A stretch of DNA of 58,046 nucleotides from a virus. Both the position numbers and the translations under genes were made by a program. The stretch is from positions 1 through 58,046 of the IMG/VR virus record IMGVR_UViG_3300032294_002030; one strand, given 5' to 3'. The notes under the pieces are model-generated. The model was not told the DNA's origin and ran no database searches. It saw only the letters and a list, made by a program, of their open reading frames with translations. Below, piece by piece: positions 33,779 through 41,563 of the stretch. Position 1 is the stretch's first letter, and each line of letters starts with the position of its first letter.

Positions 33779-35145
33779 TATATCTCAGACCATAGCATAT
33801 TACCACCAACGTTTGTTGTACTGTTGGTCATATTTTTTGCAACCAATACATAAATTTCACCATCATTACTATCAAAGTTTTGTGTGATGAAATTTTGTTT
33901 GTTAGTAACACCGGCCTGTGTTACGGTGATTGGAACTGCTTGGTTGGGGTTTAACGAGTTGGCTCCCACAAATCCTGATAGTAGCGGTCTACCTCCATTG
34001 TGTCCCGTGGCACTTACGTTGTACTCCACTGTTGAGATGCTATCAACGGAAATCCACGCGCTGCTTGTAGTTAACGCGGACCCGCTCGGTAATTTTAATA
34101 AAGTATATTTAACCGTTTGTTGATCGGTAAATACCGCGCAGTTTTGAATTCTAATAAACGATCTGTTTGGTAATCCGTTTATATTTGTTTTTGGTCTAAT
34201 GGCTAGAATAGGTACAGTGGAACCACTAGTAATTGTTCGGAATATATCATTTGAAACGGTAAACGCCCGCCCGGTTTCTGCATATCCACCTTCACTTGCA
34301 ACCGTAGTACATATCTGTTCCATACGAGACTGCGTTACCGTTGTTGTGGAGTTTACTATTTCACATCGAATGGGCAGGTTCGGGTTTTGCATATACGACA
34401 CCGCAAGTACATTTGAATGATCAAACACGTGGCAGATTACCGTTATCCCCTTGTGAACAAACCCACATCGCACTCTACCTACCGCAAGCCATTGAAAATC
34501 AATATACAGTAATTGAGTTTTTGTTACGTCTAGCGTGAAATCTCCACTTAACAGTGTATTCACATTCCAGTCCGCTTGCTTGACTCGGTTTTCTTGAATT
34601 GACCCTGTGCCGTTTGTTGCGGAGCGTATTACTAATTGCAAGCTGCCCGTGGCGTCTTGTTCCAAAAATATTCCGTTATATCTATCAAAGTACCCAGTTC
34701 GTTTGGTTGATCCGCTGACCGGGGCGCCAAAAATGAAACTAGATAATATAACTTGACTTTTTCCGGGCATATAGTGATGATACATTTTCGTTTGATGTAT
34801 CGCATAACTTCCGCTAGTCGTTGAAGTTAACGCAACGGCTGCTCTATTTACGTTGTCTGTTATCGCGCCGTCGCCGTTAATCTTATTAAAAAATAAATCA
34901 TCTAATCCATAAATGTGCTTATAGTCGCCCAACGTAAATGGTATAGATACTCGGTTTCTACCAAAAGCATCCACTCCCGCACTTAACGATCCGCTTATGG
35001 TTACACCTAGAGGAGTTGATTTTAAGAAGGCGTGGTGATTAAAAATATCTATTAATTCCCATCCTTCTTTTCCTAGCTCGTTTAGTTCCAACTCACTATC
35101 TGGTAACACCCATTCTGGCAGTTTTACTATCTTATGTTGCGACAT
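33775..35145 (-). CDS. Virion structural protein with a DUF4177-like start, only minus-strand gene
   Basis: 456 residues. Residues 10-45 (LNELGKEGWELIDIFNHHAFLK) resemble the short DUF4177-type motif. The rest is a beta-rich protein with DAFGRNRVSIPFTLGDYKHIYG, DFQWLAVGRVRCGFVHKG and NPNLPIRCEIVNS, a pattern common in tail or receptor-contact proteins of aquatic phages. It stands alone on the minus strand in a run of more than 70 plus-strand genes, with its own candidate late promoter at 35178-35171. Structural or adsorption role is inferred from family pattern. Confidence 0.65.
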   Translation of the reverse strand: MSQHKIVKLPEWVLPDSELELNELGKEGWELIDIFNHHAFLKSTPLGVTISGSLSAGVDAFGRNRVSIPFTLGDYKHIYGLDDLFFNKINGDGAITDNVNRAAVALTSTTSGSYAIHQTKMYHHYMPGKSQVILSSFIFGAPVSGSTKRTGYFDRYNGIFLEQDATGSLQLVIRSATNGTGSIQENRVKQADWNVNTLLSGDFTLDVTKTQLLYIDFQWLAVGRVRCGFVHKGITVICHVFDHSNVLAVSYMQNPNLPIRCEIVNSTTTVTQSRMEQICTTVASEGGYAETGRAFTVSNDIFRTITSGSTVPILAIRPKTNINGLPNRSFIRIQNCAVFTDQQTVKYTLLKLPSGSALTTSSAWISVDSISTVEYNVSATGHNGGRPLLSGFVGANSLNPNQAVPITVTQAGVTNKQNFITQNFDSNDGEIYVLVAKNMTNSTTNVGGNMLWSEIY

Positions 35146-35162
35146 GTTTATCTCGGTTAGAG

Positions 35163-35178
35163 GATATACATATAAATA
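35163..35178 (-). promoter_or_regulatory. Candidate late promoter of the minus-strand structural gene
   Basis: Read on the minus strand, TATTTATA (35178-35171) is followed by TGTATATCC, resembling the TATTTAT(A)GTAAGA motif seen before 3005, 38534 and 54744, and lies 26 bases before the start codon. The same 8 bp read TATAAATA, the T4 late consensus, on the plus strand, so it could instead serve the gene at 35248. Confidence 0.35.
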
Positions 35179-35189
35179 TGCAATTGAAC

Positions 35190-35218
35190 TTGACTTTCGC
35201 GTCTTTGTAGTTTAATTT
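35190..35218 (+). promoter_or_regulatory. sigma70-like promoter (TTGACT-N17-TAATTT)
   Basis: TTGACT at 35190-35195 and TAATTT at 35213-35218 with 17 bp between them, 30 bases before the start at 35248. With the minus-strand motif beside it, this 100-bp gap looks like a divergent promoter region. Confidence 0.45.
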
Positions 35219-35247
35219 ATAAAGATCATTCATGCGAGGAAAAGATT

Positions 35248-35595
35248 ATGTGTTATGTAAATTATAAAGGATTTACCAGAGAAGCTTCCTATTCTTGTGT
35301 TGGACCGGGGTGGGCACGGTTGATAGATGAAGTATTTGATGTACATGAAAAACTTAATTGTGCCGTGAATATTATACAAGTTAAGGAAAAGTGGGGTGGC
35401 CTACGCATATATACCGATTATGGAAATTCAAAATTGGATGCAATTATTAAAATAGTTGAAGCTGATAGCTTTACTATATGCGAGGAGTGTGGTAACGCCG
35501 GAGTACTTAGAAAGGGAAACTGGTATAGGACGTTGTGTGATATTCATGCGGATGGCAGAGAACCAATTAACGGGGGCGACAATGACGGAGAATGA
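35248..35595 (+). CDS. Conserved phage protein with a C-terminal zinc ribbon
   Basis: 115 residues. GPGWARLIDEVFD and IIQVKEKWGGLRIYTDYG lead into TICEECGNAGVLRKG..WYRTLCDIHA, a CxxC...C-x2-H zinc-binding end. The combination (GW-LI, VKEKxGGLR, CExCG, TLCxxH) is familiar from phage hypothetical proteins of unknown function. GAGGAAAAG precedes the ATG. Confidence 0.7.
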   Translation: MCYVNYKGFTREASYSCVGPGWARLIDEVFDVHEKLNCAVNIIQVKEKWGGLRIYTDYGNSKLDAIIKIVEADSFTICEECGNAGVLRKGNWYRTLCDIHADGREPINGGDNDGE

Positions 35596-35800
35596 GTTTA
35601 ACTTAAAATTTACTGGAAAGGCGTCGGTTATTATTGGAATAGAAAACCACGATCCTATTCAGTTCAACATAACTGATCCAACTTTAATTGGAAAAATAAT
35701 AGAACTGATGGTAGACGAATCTATTGACATTTCCGTGGATGTGACTGCCTATTCAAAGCGGGAAGGAAAAGCGTTGTCTAAGATATTAGATAATATGTAA
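35582..35800 (+). CDS. Small hypothetical protein (72 aa)
   Basis: Starts at ATG 35582, with GGGGGC six bases upstream; a reading from 35456 lies within the previous gene and is rejected. The product MTENEFNLKFTGKASVIIG.. alternates charged and hydrophobic residues like a small beta-alpha domain. Function unknown. Confidence 0.5.
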   Translation: MTENEFNLKFTGKASVIIGIENHDPIQFNITDPTLIGKIIELMVDESIDISVDVTAYSKREGKALSKILDNM

Positions 35801-35804
35801 TAAT

Positions 35805-36692
35805 ATGAAAAAGATTTCATATTCTCAGTATTCTCTTTGGTCTAATTGTAATTGGGCGTGGAAGCTCAAGTATGTGGACGGACACCGCCTAAACGATACT
35901 ACGATGCATACCATTTTTGGTACATCGATGCACGAAACTATTCAAGAGTGGTTAGACATTCTCTATAATAAAAGCGAGAAAATGGCGAGTACAATGTACT
36001 TGAACGATGGATTCAAGGAAAAGCTGTTGGCGTTATTTAAAGAAAATATTACTATAACGGAGTCTGGAGAAAAGATATTTTTGTGTGATTCTCCGACTCT
36101 GATGCAATTCTATGCACAAGGGTGTTTGATTCTAGAATACATTCAAAAGAATTATAAAAAAATATTTCCAACAGCCGATACGAAACTACATAGTATAGAG
36201 TATCCACTGGAAATCGAAGTAAAACCGGGAGTACAATATGTAGGGTTTATCGACATCGTTACGCACAATACCGTTACCAATGAATACGTCTTATATGATT
36301 TAAAAACATCCACGAAAGGATGGAACGAGTATCAGAAAAAAGATCCGGTAAAAACCGGGCAGCTCCTATTGTACAAAAGATTTTTTTCTAGGCAGCTTGA
36401 CATTCCAGAAAAAAATATTAACGTAGAGTTTGTTATATTAAAGCGGGAAGTGTACGACAACCCTAATTATATCATTCCACGGGTATCTAAGTTTGAACCG
36501 GCGAACGGAACTCCTAGTGTCAATAAAAGCTATCAAATGTTTAAGAAATTTGTAGATTCGTGCTTTGATGATAATGGAGACTATATCGAAGAGCAAAAGG
36601 CTAGTCCCGGAAACGCCTGTAGATTTTGTGTTTATAACACCAGAAAGGATCTTTGTCCAGATGGCGTTTCCCTATTGACAAGCAACGATTGA
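35805..36692 (+). CDS. PD-(D/E)XK nuclease of the Cas4/RecB type with probable Fe-S cluster
   Basis: 295 residues. Opening SYSQYSLWSNCNWAWKLKYV and FGTSMHETIQEWL are typical of the RecB-like nuclease family; the active site is GFIDIV near 147 (Asp) and YDLKTSTK near 164 (D-x-K). Cys15, Cys272, Cys275 and Cys284 have the one-plus-three spacing of Fe-S clusters in Cas4, AddB and related enzymes. No cas genes are nearby. In T4-like phages such nucleases may act in recombination or host DNA degradation. Distinct from the Vsr-like homing enzymes in this window. Confidence 0.82.
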   Translation: MKKISYSQYSLWSNCNWAWKLKYVDGHRLNDTTMHTIFGTSMHETIQEWLDILYNKSEKMASTMYLNDGFKEKLLALFKENITITESGEKIFLCDSPTLMQFYAQGCLILEYIQKNYKKIFPTADTKLHSIEYPLEIEVKPGVQYVGFIDIVTHNTVTNEYVLYDLKTSTKGWNEYQKKDPVKTGQLLLYKRFFSRQLDIPEKNINVEFVILKREVYDNPNYIIPRVSKFEPANGTPSVNKSYQMFKKFVDSCFDDNGDYIEEQKASPGNACRFCVYNTRKDLCPDGVSLLTSND

Positions 36693-36703
36693 TCTATTAT
36701 ACT
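36675..36703 (+). promoter_or_regulatory. sigma70-type promoter (TTGACA-N17-TATACT)
   Basis: TTGACA at 36675-36680 and TATACT at 36698-36703 with a 17-bp spacer, overlapping the 3' end of the nuclease gene. The -10 lies within a short inverted repeat, ATTATA-CTTA-TATAAT (36696-36711). It would drive the small gene at 36731 and the phosphoesterase. Confidence 0.65.
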
Positions 36704-36730
36704 TATATAATAATTTAACGAGGCATTTCT

Positions 36731-36901
36731 ATGCACAAGAACGAAGTTAATTTGCTCGGCACATATCCCGTTACTCTTAAGAACGGGGAAACTGTAAGTC
36801 TATCAGAAGAAGGAACTGTGTTCTTTCTTGAAGCCGTAAACAATAATCAACTGTATTACGCATTTCTTGATCAACTAAATAGACAGCGAGATAAGAGGTA
36901 A
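36731..36901 (+). CDS. Small hypothetical protein (56 aa)
   Basis: Starts MHKNEVNLLGTYPVTLKNGE and ends in a basic helix NRQRDKR. It follows a strong host-type promoter and ACGAGG nine bases before the ATG, so it is probably expressed early. Small early phage proteins directly behind such promoters often target host functions, but nothing in the sequence shows a target. Confidence 0.6.
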   Translation: MHKNEVNLLGTYPVTLKNGETVSLSEEGTVFFLEAVNNNQLYYAFLDQLNRQRDKR

Positions 36902-36905
36902 ACTT

Positions 36906-37436
36906 ATGAAAAACGTCTTCGTAATTTCTGACACGCATTTTGGGCATCATAACATGTACAACTTCGTAGAAGCAGATGGTACGAGGACTCGTCATGAATT
37001 TGCTAATGCAGAAGAAGCAGACCAAGCAATGATTGATCGGTGGAATAGTGTAGTAAAGACTACAGATAAAGTCTATCATCTTGGTGATGTTTTTATCAAC
37101 AAAAAGGCAAGCTCTATTCTTTATGCCCTAAACGGTGATAAGGTATTGATCAAGGGCAACCACGATATTTTTGAGCTTAAGGTATACACCCCATTCTTTC
37201 GAGACATTCGGGCATATCATGTATTAGATAAGATGATTTTGAGTCATGTGCCAATCCACAAGGATTGCATTGAGCGGTTCAAAGGAAACGTGCATGGCCA
37301 TCTTCATCGTAAATTAATTCTTGACCACTGGAAGAAACCAGATCCATTTTACAAGTCCGCGTGTGTTGAACACAACGATTACACTCCAGTGGAACTGTCT
37401 GTATTTATCGACCACTTTTCCAAACTAAGGACTTGA
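36906..37436 (+). CDS. Calcineurin-like metallophosphoesterase
   Basis: 176 residues with the full metal-binding set: ISDTHFGH (Asp9, His11), HLGDVF, KGNHD, SHVPIH and HGHLH. Members hydrolyse phosphomonoesters, diesters or nucleotides. The short, single-domain form with FGHxNMYNF is common in phages and related to YfcE/MJ0936-like enzymes. Its stop codon overlaps the -35 of the next promoter. AAGAGG lies before the start. Confidence 0.9.
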   Translation: MKNVFVISDTHFGHHNMYNFVEADGTRTRHEFANAEEADQAMIDRWNSVVKTTDKVYHLGDVFINKKASSILYALNGDKVLIKGNHDIFELKVYTPFFRDIRAYHVLDKMILSHVPIHKDCIERFKGNVHGHLHRKLILDHWKKPDPFYKSACVEHNDYTPVELSVFIDHFSKLRT

Positions 37437-37461
37437 CATTTTAACCTGTTAGTGTTATAAT
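37433..37461 (+). promoter_or_regulatory. Consensus sigma70 promoter (TTGACA-N17-TATAAT)
   Basis: Both hexamers are exact consensus: TTGACA at 37433-37438 and TATAAT at 37456-37461, 17 bp apart. Expected transcription start is near 37468, about 70 bases before the start of the NMN adenylyltransferase gene. One of the strongest host-type promoters in the window. Confidence 0.85.
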
Positions 37462-37515
37462 TATGGTAGGTAATGAAAGATGCCTTTGGCAAGTAGTTAC
37501 CTACCAAACACTAAC
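37448..37515 (+). promoter_or_regulatory. Nested inverted repeats around the NAD-gene promoter and leader
   Basis: Three arm pairs are nested: GTTAGTGTT (37448-37456) with AACACTAAC (37507-37515), TGGTAGGTAA (37464-37473) with TTACCTACCA (37497-37506), and TGCC (37481-37484) with GGCA (37488-37491) around TTT. The outer left arm lies in the promoter spacer and touches the -10, so as DNA this could be a repressor site. The transcript from about 37468 could still fold AGGTAA with TTACCT and the inner TGCC/GGCA stem, giving a 5' leader hairpin with unpaired TGAAAGA and AGTAG sides. Confidence 0.65.
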
Positions 37516-37538
37516 CTCTGATACAGATGGAGACTCAT

Positions 37539-38477
37539 ATGGTTACACCTCGTAGTGCGCCTATGCGACCACGTGCCGAAAAACCGGCAGACGTTGGCAT
37601 AATCGTAGGCAGATTTCAAGTGCATGAGTTGCACGAAGCACACCGTGATCTTATTGACACGGTTGTCGCAAATCACGATAGAGTGATTATTTTTATCGGT
37701 CTTTCGCCTCTGCGAAACACCGCACACAATCCACTCGACTTCAATTCACGAAAGAAAATGATTCAGGATACTTACCCTGACATTGAAGTCTACTACATCG
37801 ACGATAACCCAAGCGATGTGATATGGTCAAAAGTATTAGACCGCGAGATTTCCAAGTGGATTACTCCCAACCAAACTGCAATAATCTACGGTAGTAGGGA
37901 TAGTTTTATTCAATACTACAGTGGCTCATTTCCGGTACAAGAACTTGAAGCTACTAAGTTTATCTCAGGCACGGAACTCCGTAGACGAATCGCAAACACC
38001 TACAAAACGTCTGATGCATTTCGTGCTGGTGTTATTTCAGCGAGCATGAATCGATACCCTACTTGCTATACCACGGTAGACGTTGCGATTATTGACCCCG
38101 CAAAAAATAGAATTTTGATGGGCAGAAAAGAAAACGAACCACATCTTCGGTTCATCGGCGGGTTTGCATCACCGACTAGCACTTCGTTTGAAGAAGACGC
38201 TCGCCGCGAGGTCATGGAAGAAACCGGCGTTGAGGTGGATGGGTTGGAGTATATTGGCAGTACGTTTATCAACGACTGGCGCTACAGAAACGAAATCGAC
38301 AAAATCAAGACAATTTTTTATCTTGGTACCTACGTACACGGGCGCCCGCAAGCGAACGATGATATCCAGTCAGTTGAATGGGTAGATATGCTGGATCTCA
38401 AGGCTGGTGTTGTGGAGGTTATGCCTGAACACCACGTTCTTGTAAATATGTTAATCAATTATTACTACGCACAATAA
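37539..38477 (+). CDS. nadM: Bifunctional NMN adenylyltransferase / Nudix hydrolase
   Basis: 312 residues from ATG 37539, chosen because GGAG lies at 37529-37532; ATG 37527 has no ribosome binding site. The N-terminal nucleotidyltransferase shows GRFQVHELHEAH near 24-35 and ISGTELRRRI near 139, converting NMN and ATP to NAD+. The C-terminal Nudix domain has RFIGGFASPT..FEEDARREVMEETGVEV; the REVMEE core is intact but the usual Glu before it aligns with Thr. Relatives with this fusion also cleave ADP-ribose to AMP and ribose 5-phosphate. With NAMPT at 39267 it forms a nicotinamide to NAD+ salvage route. Confidence 0.92.
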   Translation: MVTPRSAPMRPRAEKPADVGIIVGRFQVHELHEAHRDLIDTVVANHDRVIIFIGLSPLRNTAHNPLDFNSRKKMIQDTYPDIEVYYIDDNPSDVIWSKVLDREISKWITPNQTAIIYGSRDSFIQYYSGSFPVQELEATKFISGTELRRRIANTYKTSDAFRAGVISASMNRYPTCYTTVDVAIIDPAKNRILMGRKENEPHLRFIGGFASPTSTSFEEDARREVMEETGVEVDGLEYIGSTFINDWRYRNEIDKIKTIFYLGTYVHGRPQANDDIQSVEWVDMLDLKAGVVEVMPEHHVLVNMLINYYYAQ

Positions 38478-38497
38478 TCCTAGATATAAGATCATAC

Positions 38498-38511
38498 TAT
38501 TTATAGTAAGA
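38498..38511 (+). promoter_or_regulatory. Candidate late promoter (TATTTATAGTAAGA)
   Basis: TATTTATA then GTAAGA, identical over 14 bases to the string at 54723-54736. Both stand directly before homing endonuclease genes. ACTAT-TT-ATAGT here is also a small inverted repeat. T4 homing endonucleases are often driven by their own late promoters. Confidence 0.45.
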
Positions 38512-38533
38512 CTACCCCAAAAAGAGATTATAT

Positions 38534-39361
38534 ATGACTAGTGTGGTTGGATTACAAATAGGAGATTTGGTTGTATTACAAGAAGGACACAAGATATCAA
38601 AAGAAGGGTGGAAAATATCTACCGTTGAAGTCAAATGTGAATGTGGTAACGTTAGATGGATTAGAAAGACCGAGTTAACAAATGGAAGATACTTAAATTG
38701 TAAACAAGGGGCACATGGCAAAAATGTTGTAGATTTAAGGAATAAGTCATTTGGAGAATGGAAAGTTATTTCATATGATGGTGATGGTAAATGGAAGTGT
38801 CAGTGTTCTTGTGGAACATTAAAATCTCTGAAGTCTGCGGAATTAACGAATAGTAAAAGTAAGTCTTGTGGATGTAAGCGATTTGAGTATATGGCAAAGA
38901 CAAACACTTTACCAAACAATAAAAGTCAAAAAAATAAAATATTAAATACGTACAAAAAACACGCACAAAGTAGAAATTTAGAGTTTAAACTAACCGCCAA
39001 AGAATTTGAACAATTGATTATTGAAGATTGTTATTATTGCGGCATACAACCATCCAACATAAAAAATCCCGATTCTGTCAATAAATACGGGAACATCTCT
39101 CCGTTTAGATATAATGGTATAGATAGAGTAGACAGTTCCGTTGGATACACAATAGAAAATTGTGTTTCGTGTTGCAAACTCTGTAATCGTTCAAAGGGCG
39201 AACTGCCATTGAATGAGTGGAAAGAGTGGATAGGCAGAATCTTCAAACATTTAGAGGAGATACAAGATGAAACCCAACTTAATTTTAATGACCGACAGTT
39301 ACAAGCAAAGCCATCACAGTCAATACCCACCCAACACAACGCACATTTACAGCTATCTTGA
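38534..39361 (+). CDS. HNH homing endonuclease with zinc-ribbon-like N-terminus
   Basis: 275 residues. Two Cys repeats (CECGNVRW..LNCKQ and CQCSCGTLKSL..SCGCKR) form likely DNA-binding zinc modules, each followed by an ELTN motif. The C-terminal nuclease shows CYYCG, NGIDRVDSSVGYTIENCV and CKLCNRSKGELPLNEW, the HNH pattern of phage free-standing homing enzymes. It lies between the two NAD salvage genes and its last 31 codons run out of frame over the start of the NAMPT gene, as expected of an invading gene. Codon use is more AT-rich than the flanking genes by eye. Confidence 0.88.
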   Translation: MTSVVGLQIGDLVVLQEGHKISKEGWKISTVEVKCECGNVRWIRKTELTNGRYLNCKQGAHGKNVVDLRNKSFGEWKVISYDGDGKWKCQCSCGTLKSLKSAELTNSKSKSCGCKRFEYMAKTNTLPNNKSQKNKILNTYKKHAQSRNLEFKLTAKEFEQLIIEDCYYCGIQPSNIKNPDSVNKYGNISPFRYNGIDRVDSSVGYTIENCVSCCKLCNRSKGELPLNEWKEWIGRIFKHLEEIQDETQLNFNDRQLQAKPSQSIPTQHNAHLQLS

Positions 39362-40631
39362 AAGCAGAGGTGGGCTGTTTCCAGAAACGGTTTTCTTTGG
39401 TTTGAATTATTTACTCAAGGAATATTTGAGTTGTCCTATTACAAAAGAAGATGTTGATTATGCGGAAAGTAGAGTAGCTAAACACATGGGTGAAGGAATT
39501 TTTAATAGGAAAGGATGGGAGTACATTTTAGAGAAGCATGCTGGCTATTTGCCGATCAAAATCCGCGCTGTACCGGAGGGGCTAGTAGTCCCAACAAGAA
39601 ACGTGTTACTTACTTTGGAGAACACCGATCCCGAAGCTCCTTGGGTTGTTTCTCACTTAGAAACCTTAATTTTGAAGGTATGGTATCCAATCACGGTTGC
39701 AACTCTTAGCCGTGAAATTAAAAAGGTTATTAAAAAGTATCTTGAAGAAACGGGGGACGTTTCTGGTCTAGATTTTAAGCTTCATGACTTTGGTTACCGT
39801 GGGGTTTCTTCCGAAGAAAGCGCGGCAATCGGTGGACTCGCGCATCTTGTTAACTTCAAGGGCACTGACACCATGATTGCGCTTGAAGCAGCGGAAGCCT
39901 ACTACAAAGAAGACATGGCTGGCTTTAGTATTCCAGCGGCGGAACACAGCACGATTACCGCGTGGGGAGAAGCATTTGAGTACGAGGCGTACCAGAACAT
40001 GATCCGCCAATTTGGCGACGGTGCTCTTTATGCAGTCGTATCAGACTCCTACAACATCTACAACGCCTGTGAAAACATCTGGGGCGAGGAACTCCGCGCT
40101 CAGGTAATGAACGCAAAGGGTACGCTGGTCATTCGCCCGGACTCCGGGGTTCCCCATGAAGTTGTTCGGCAAATCACAGAAATTCTTGGAAAGAAGTTTG
40201 GATATACTGTAAACGAAAAGGGTTACAAGGTGTTGAACAAAGTACGAATCATTCAGGGAGATGGTATTACCCTTGAAGAAATCAATCGTATTCTCGAAGC
40301 ACTAAAGATTCGCGGGTGGTCCGCTGATAACGTAGCCTTTGGTATGGGCGGGGCTCTTCTACAGCAGTGCAACCGCGATACGCAACGATTTGCTATCAAG
40401 GCGTCTAGTATGGTTAGAAACGGTCGCGTGGTAGATGTGTATAAGGCTCCCGTTACGGACAACGGAAAGCGGTCTAAGCGAGGGCGTCTCAAGCTGGTAT
40501 CCACGGACGGTGTGCTAGAAACTATTGCCGAGAGTGATATCGGTCACGACATTCTACAAGAAGTTTGGGTAAACGGCAAACTCAAATACGATCCTTCTCT
40601 AGATACCGTTAGACAACTAGCGTCGGTATAG
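39267..40631 (+). CDS. nadV: Nicotinamide phosphoribosyltransferase
   Basis: 454 residues, near the normal 460-490. Markers: MTDSYKQSHHSQYP, YSYLESRGG, LHDFGYRGVSS, FSIPAAEHSTITAWGE with the catalytic His at 227, VSDSYNIYNA, VIRPDSGVP, IIQGDGIT and AFGMGGALLQQ. It makes NMN from nicotinamide and PRPP, feeding the adenylyltransferase at 37539. The start codon lies 95 bases inside the HNH gene, preceded by GAGGAGATACAAG. A strong GC-rich hairpin follows its stop. Confidence 0.95.
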   Translation: MKPNLILMTDSYKQSHHSQYPPNTTHIYSYLESRGGLFPETVFFGLNYLLKEYLSCPITKEDVDYAESRVAKHMGEGIFNRKGWEYILEKHAGYLPIKIRAVPEGLVVPTRNVLLTLENTDPEAPWVVSHLETLILKVWYPITVATLSREIKKVIKKYLEETGDVSGLDFKLHDFGYRGVSSEESAAIGGLAHLVNFKGTDTMIALEAAEAYYKEDMAGFSIPAAEHSTITAWGEAFEYEAYQNMIRQFGDGALYAVVSDSYNIYNACENIWGEELRAQVMNAKGTLVIRPDSGVPHEVVRQITEILGKKFGYTVNEKGYKVLNKVRIIQGDGITLEEINRILEALKIRGWSADNVAFGMGGALLQQCNRDTQRFAIKASSMVRNGRVVDVYKAPVTDNGKRSKRGRLKLVSTDGVLETIAESDIGHDILQEVWVNGKLKYDPSLDTVRQLASV

Positions 40632-40637
40632 CTAACG

Positions 40638-40670
40638 AACGGCGGGGGTTGACTTTTAACCCCCGCCGTT
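40638..40670 (+). terminator. 13-bp GC-rich hairpin after nadV
   Basis: AACGGCGGGGGTT (40638-40650) pairs perfectly with AACCCCCGCCGTT (40658-40670) around GACTTTT, then TATATTT. The stem is very GC-rich against an AT-rich background. The following T tract is short and broken, so termination may be partial. Confidence 0.7.
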
Positions 40671-40676
40671 TATATT
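40649..40676 (+). promoter_or_regulatory. Possible promoter within the nadV terminator (TTGACT-N16-TATATT)
   Basis: TTGACT (40649-40654) is formed by the end of the left arm and the loop, and TATATT (40671-40676) follows the right arm. This would let transcription restart for the SPFH gene at 40730. Confidence 0.35.
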
Positions 40677-40729
40677 TCACATCATAGGGAATGATACCCT
40701 ATCAACTAAAACATTATTAAGGAGAAGGT

Positions 40730-41554
40730 ATGAACAAGCTAAAGGTTATGGCTGCATTTGCTATGCTACTGTTTACGACCGCGTGTTTTGAGAAGGTTGA
40801 TGCCACGGAACATTGTGTTGAAACGCGATATGGTAAGGTAGTAAATCCCAAGGCCGGCGACGGACTAGTTTCCACGATGACAACTACGCTTACGTGTTTC
40901 CCGACCACACAACAACAGTTTCCGGGTGGTAGCGTAACTGGTGAAGATGCTTCCGCTGAAAAGGTGGAATTCCTTACTCGTGATTCAATTATGATGGCGG
41001 CAGACATTGCTATTCTGTGGAAGTATAGCAACCCAAACGATGCATTTAATACTCGTCGGTCACACGCCGCCGTTCTATCGGAACTGGCAAACGCAGTACG
41101 AGCGGGTGCCCGAGATGCCGGGGCTACGATTGGACTAACCGATCTAATGGGCGCAAAGCGAGCGGAGTTGGACGAAACGTTCCGTCTAGCAATTAACGCT
41201 CAAATGAGCGACTACGCTCAGATCGAAAAGGTTTATATTCGAGGGATTGCTATCCCCAACAACATTCAGGCTCTCTGGACGCAGACGCTTGCACAGCAAG
41301 CTGAACAAACCAAGGCTCGCGCAGCGTTCATTACAGATTCACTAAACGCTCGTCGTACCGTTATCAAGGCAGAAGCGGAAGCTCGCAAGGTTGAGCTAGA
41401 GACTCGCGCACTGGCTACGTCCCCCGCAGTACTTCAGCTTCGCACCGCAGAAGCTATGGCCAAAGGACTATCTCAAGTGTGCAGCAAGGCACAGACTTGT
41501 ATCATCGGCGGCAGTGTAATGGATACGTGGAAGAGCGGCATGGTTCCCCGTTAA
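40730..41554 (+). CDS. SPFH/prohibitin-like lipoprotein
   Basis: 274 residues. A basic start and hydrophobic stretch (MNKLKVMAAFAMLLFTTAC) end at Cys19 in a lipobox-like TTAC, although position -3 is Thr rather than Leu. The body follows the SPFH pattern: ETRYGKVVNPKAGDG, DSIMMAADIAILWKYSNP, then a long Ala/Glu/Arg helix (about 185-240) that drives ring formation in the family. It is likely a membrane-anchored oligomer in the infected cell. Phage relatives are annotated as prohibitin-like with unknown role; superinfection control or protease regulation are possibilities. GGAG lies before the ATG. Confidence 0.78.
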   Translation: MNKLKVMAAFAMLLFTTACFEKVDATEHCVETRYGKVVNPKAGDGLVSTMTTTLTCFPTTQQQFPGGSVTGEDASAEKVEFLTRDSIMMAADIAILWKYSNPNDAFNTRRSHAAVLSELANAVRAGARDAGATIGLTDLMGAKRAELDETFRLAINAQMSDYAQIEKVYIRGIAIPNNIQALWTQTLAQQAEQTKARAAFITDSLNARRTVIKAEAEARKVELETRALATSPAVLQLRTAEAMAKGLSQVCSKAQTCIIGGSVMDTWKSGMVPR

Positions 41555-41563
41555 TTAACTAAT

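Noticed and set aside
36777-37079. Minus-strand open frame opposite the phosphoesterase
   Set aside because: It is a shadow of a well-supported enzyme gene and spans two plus-strand genes.
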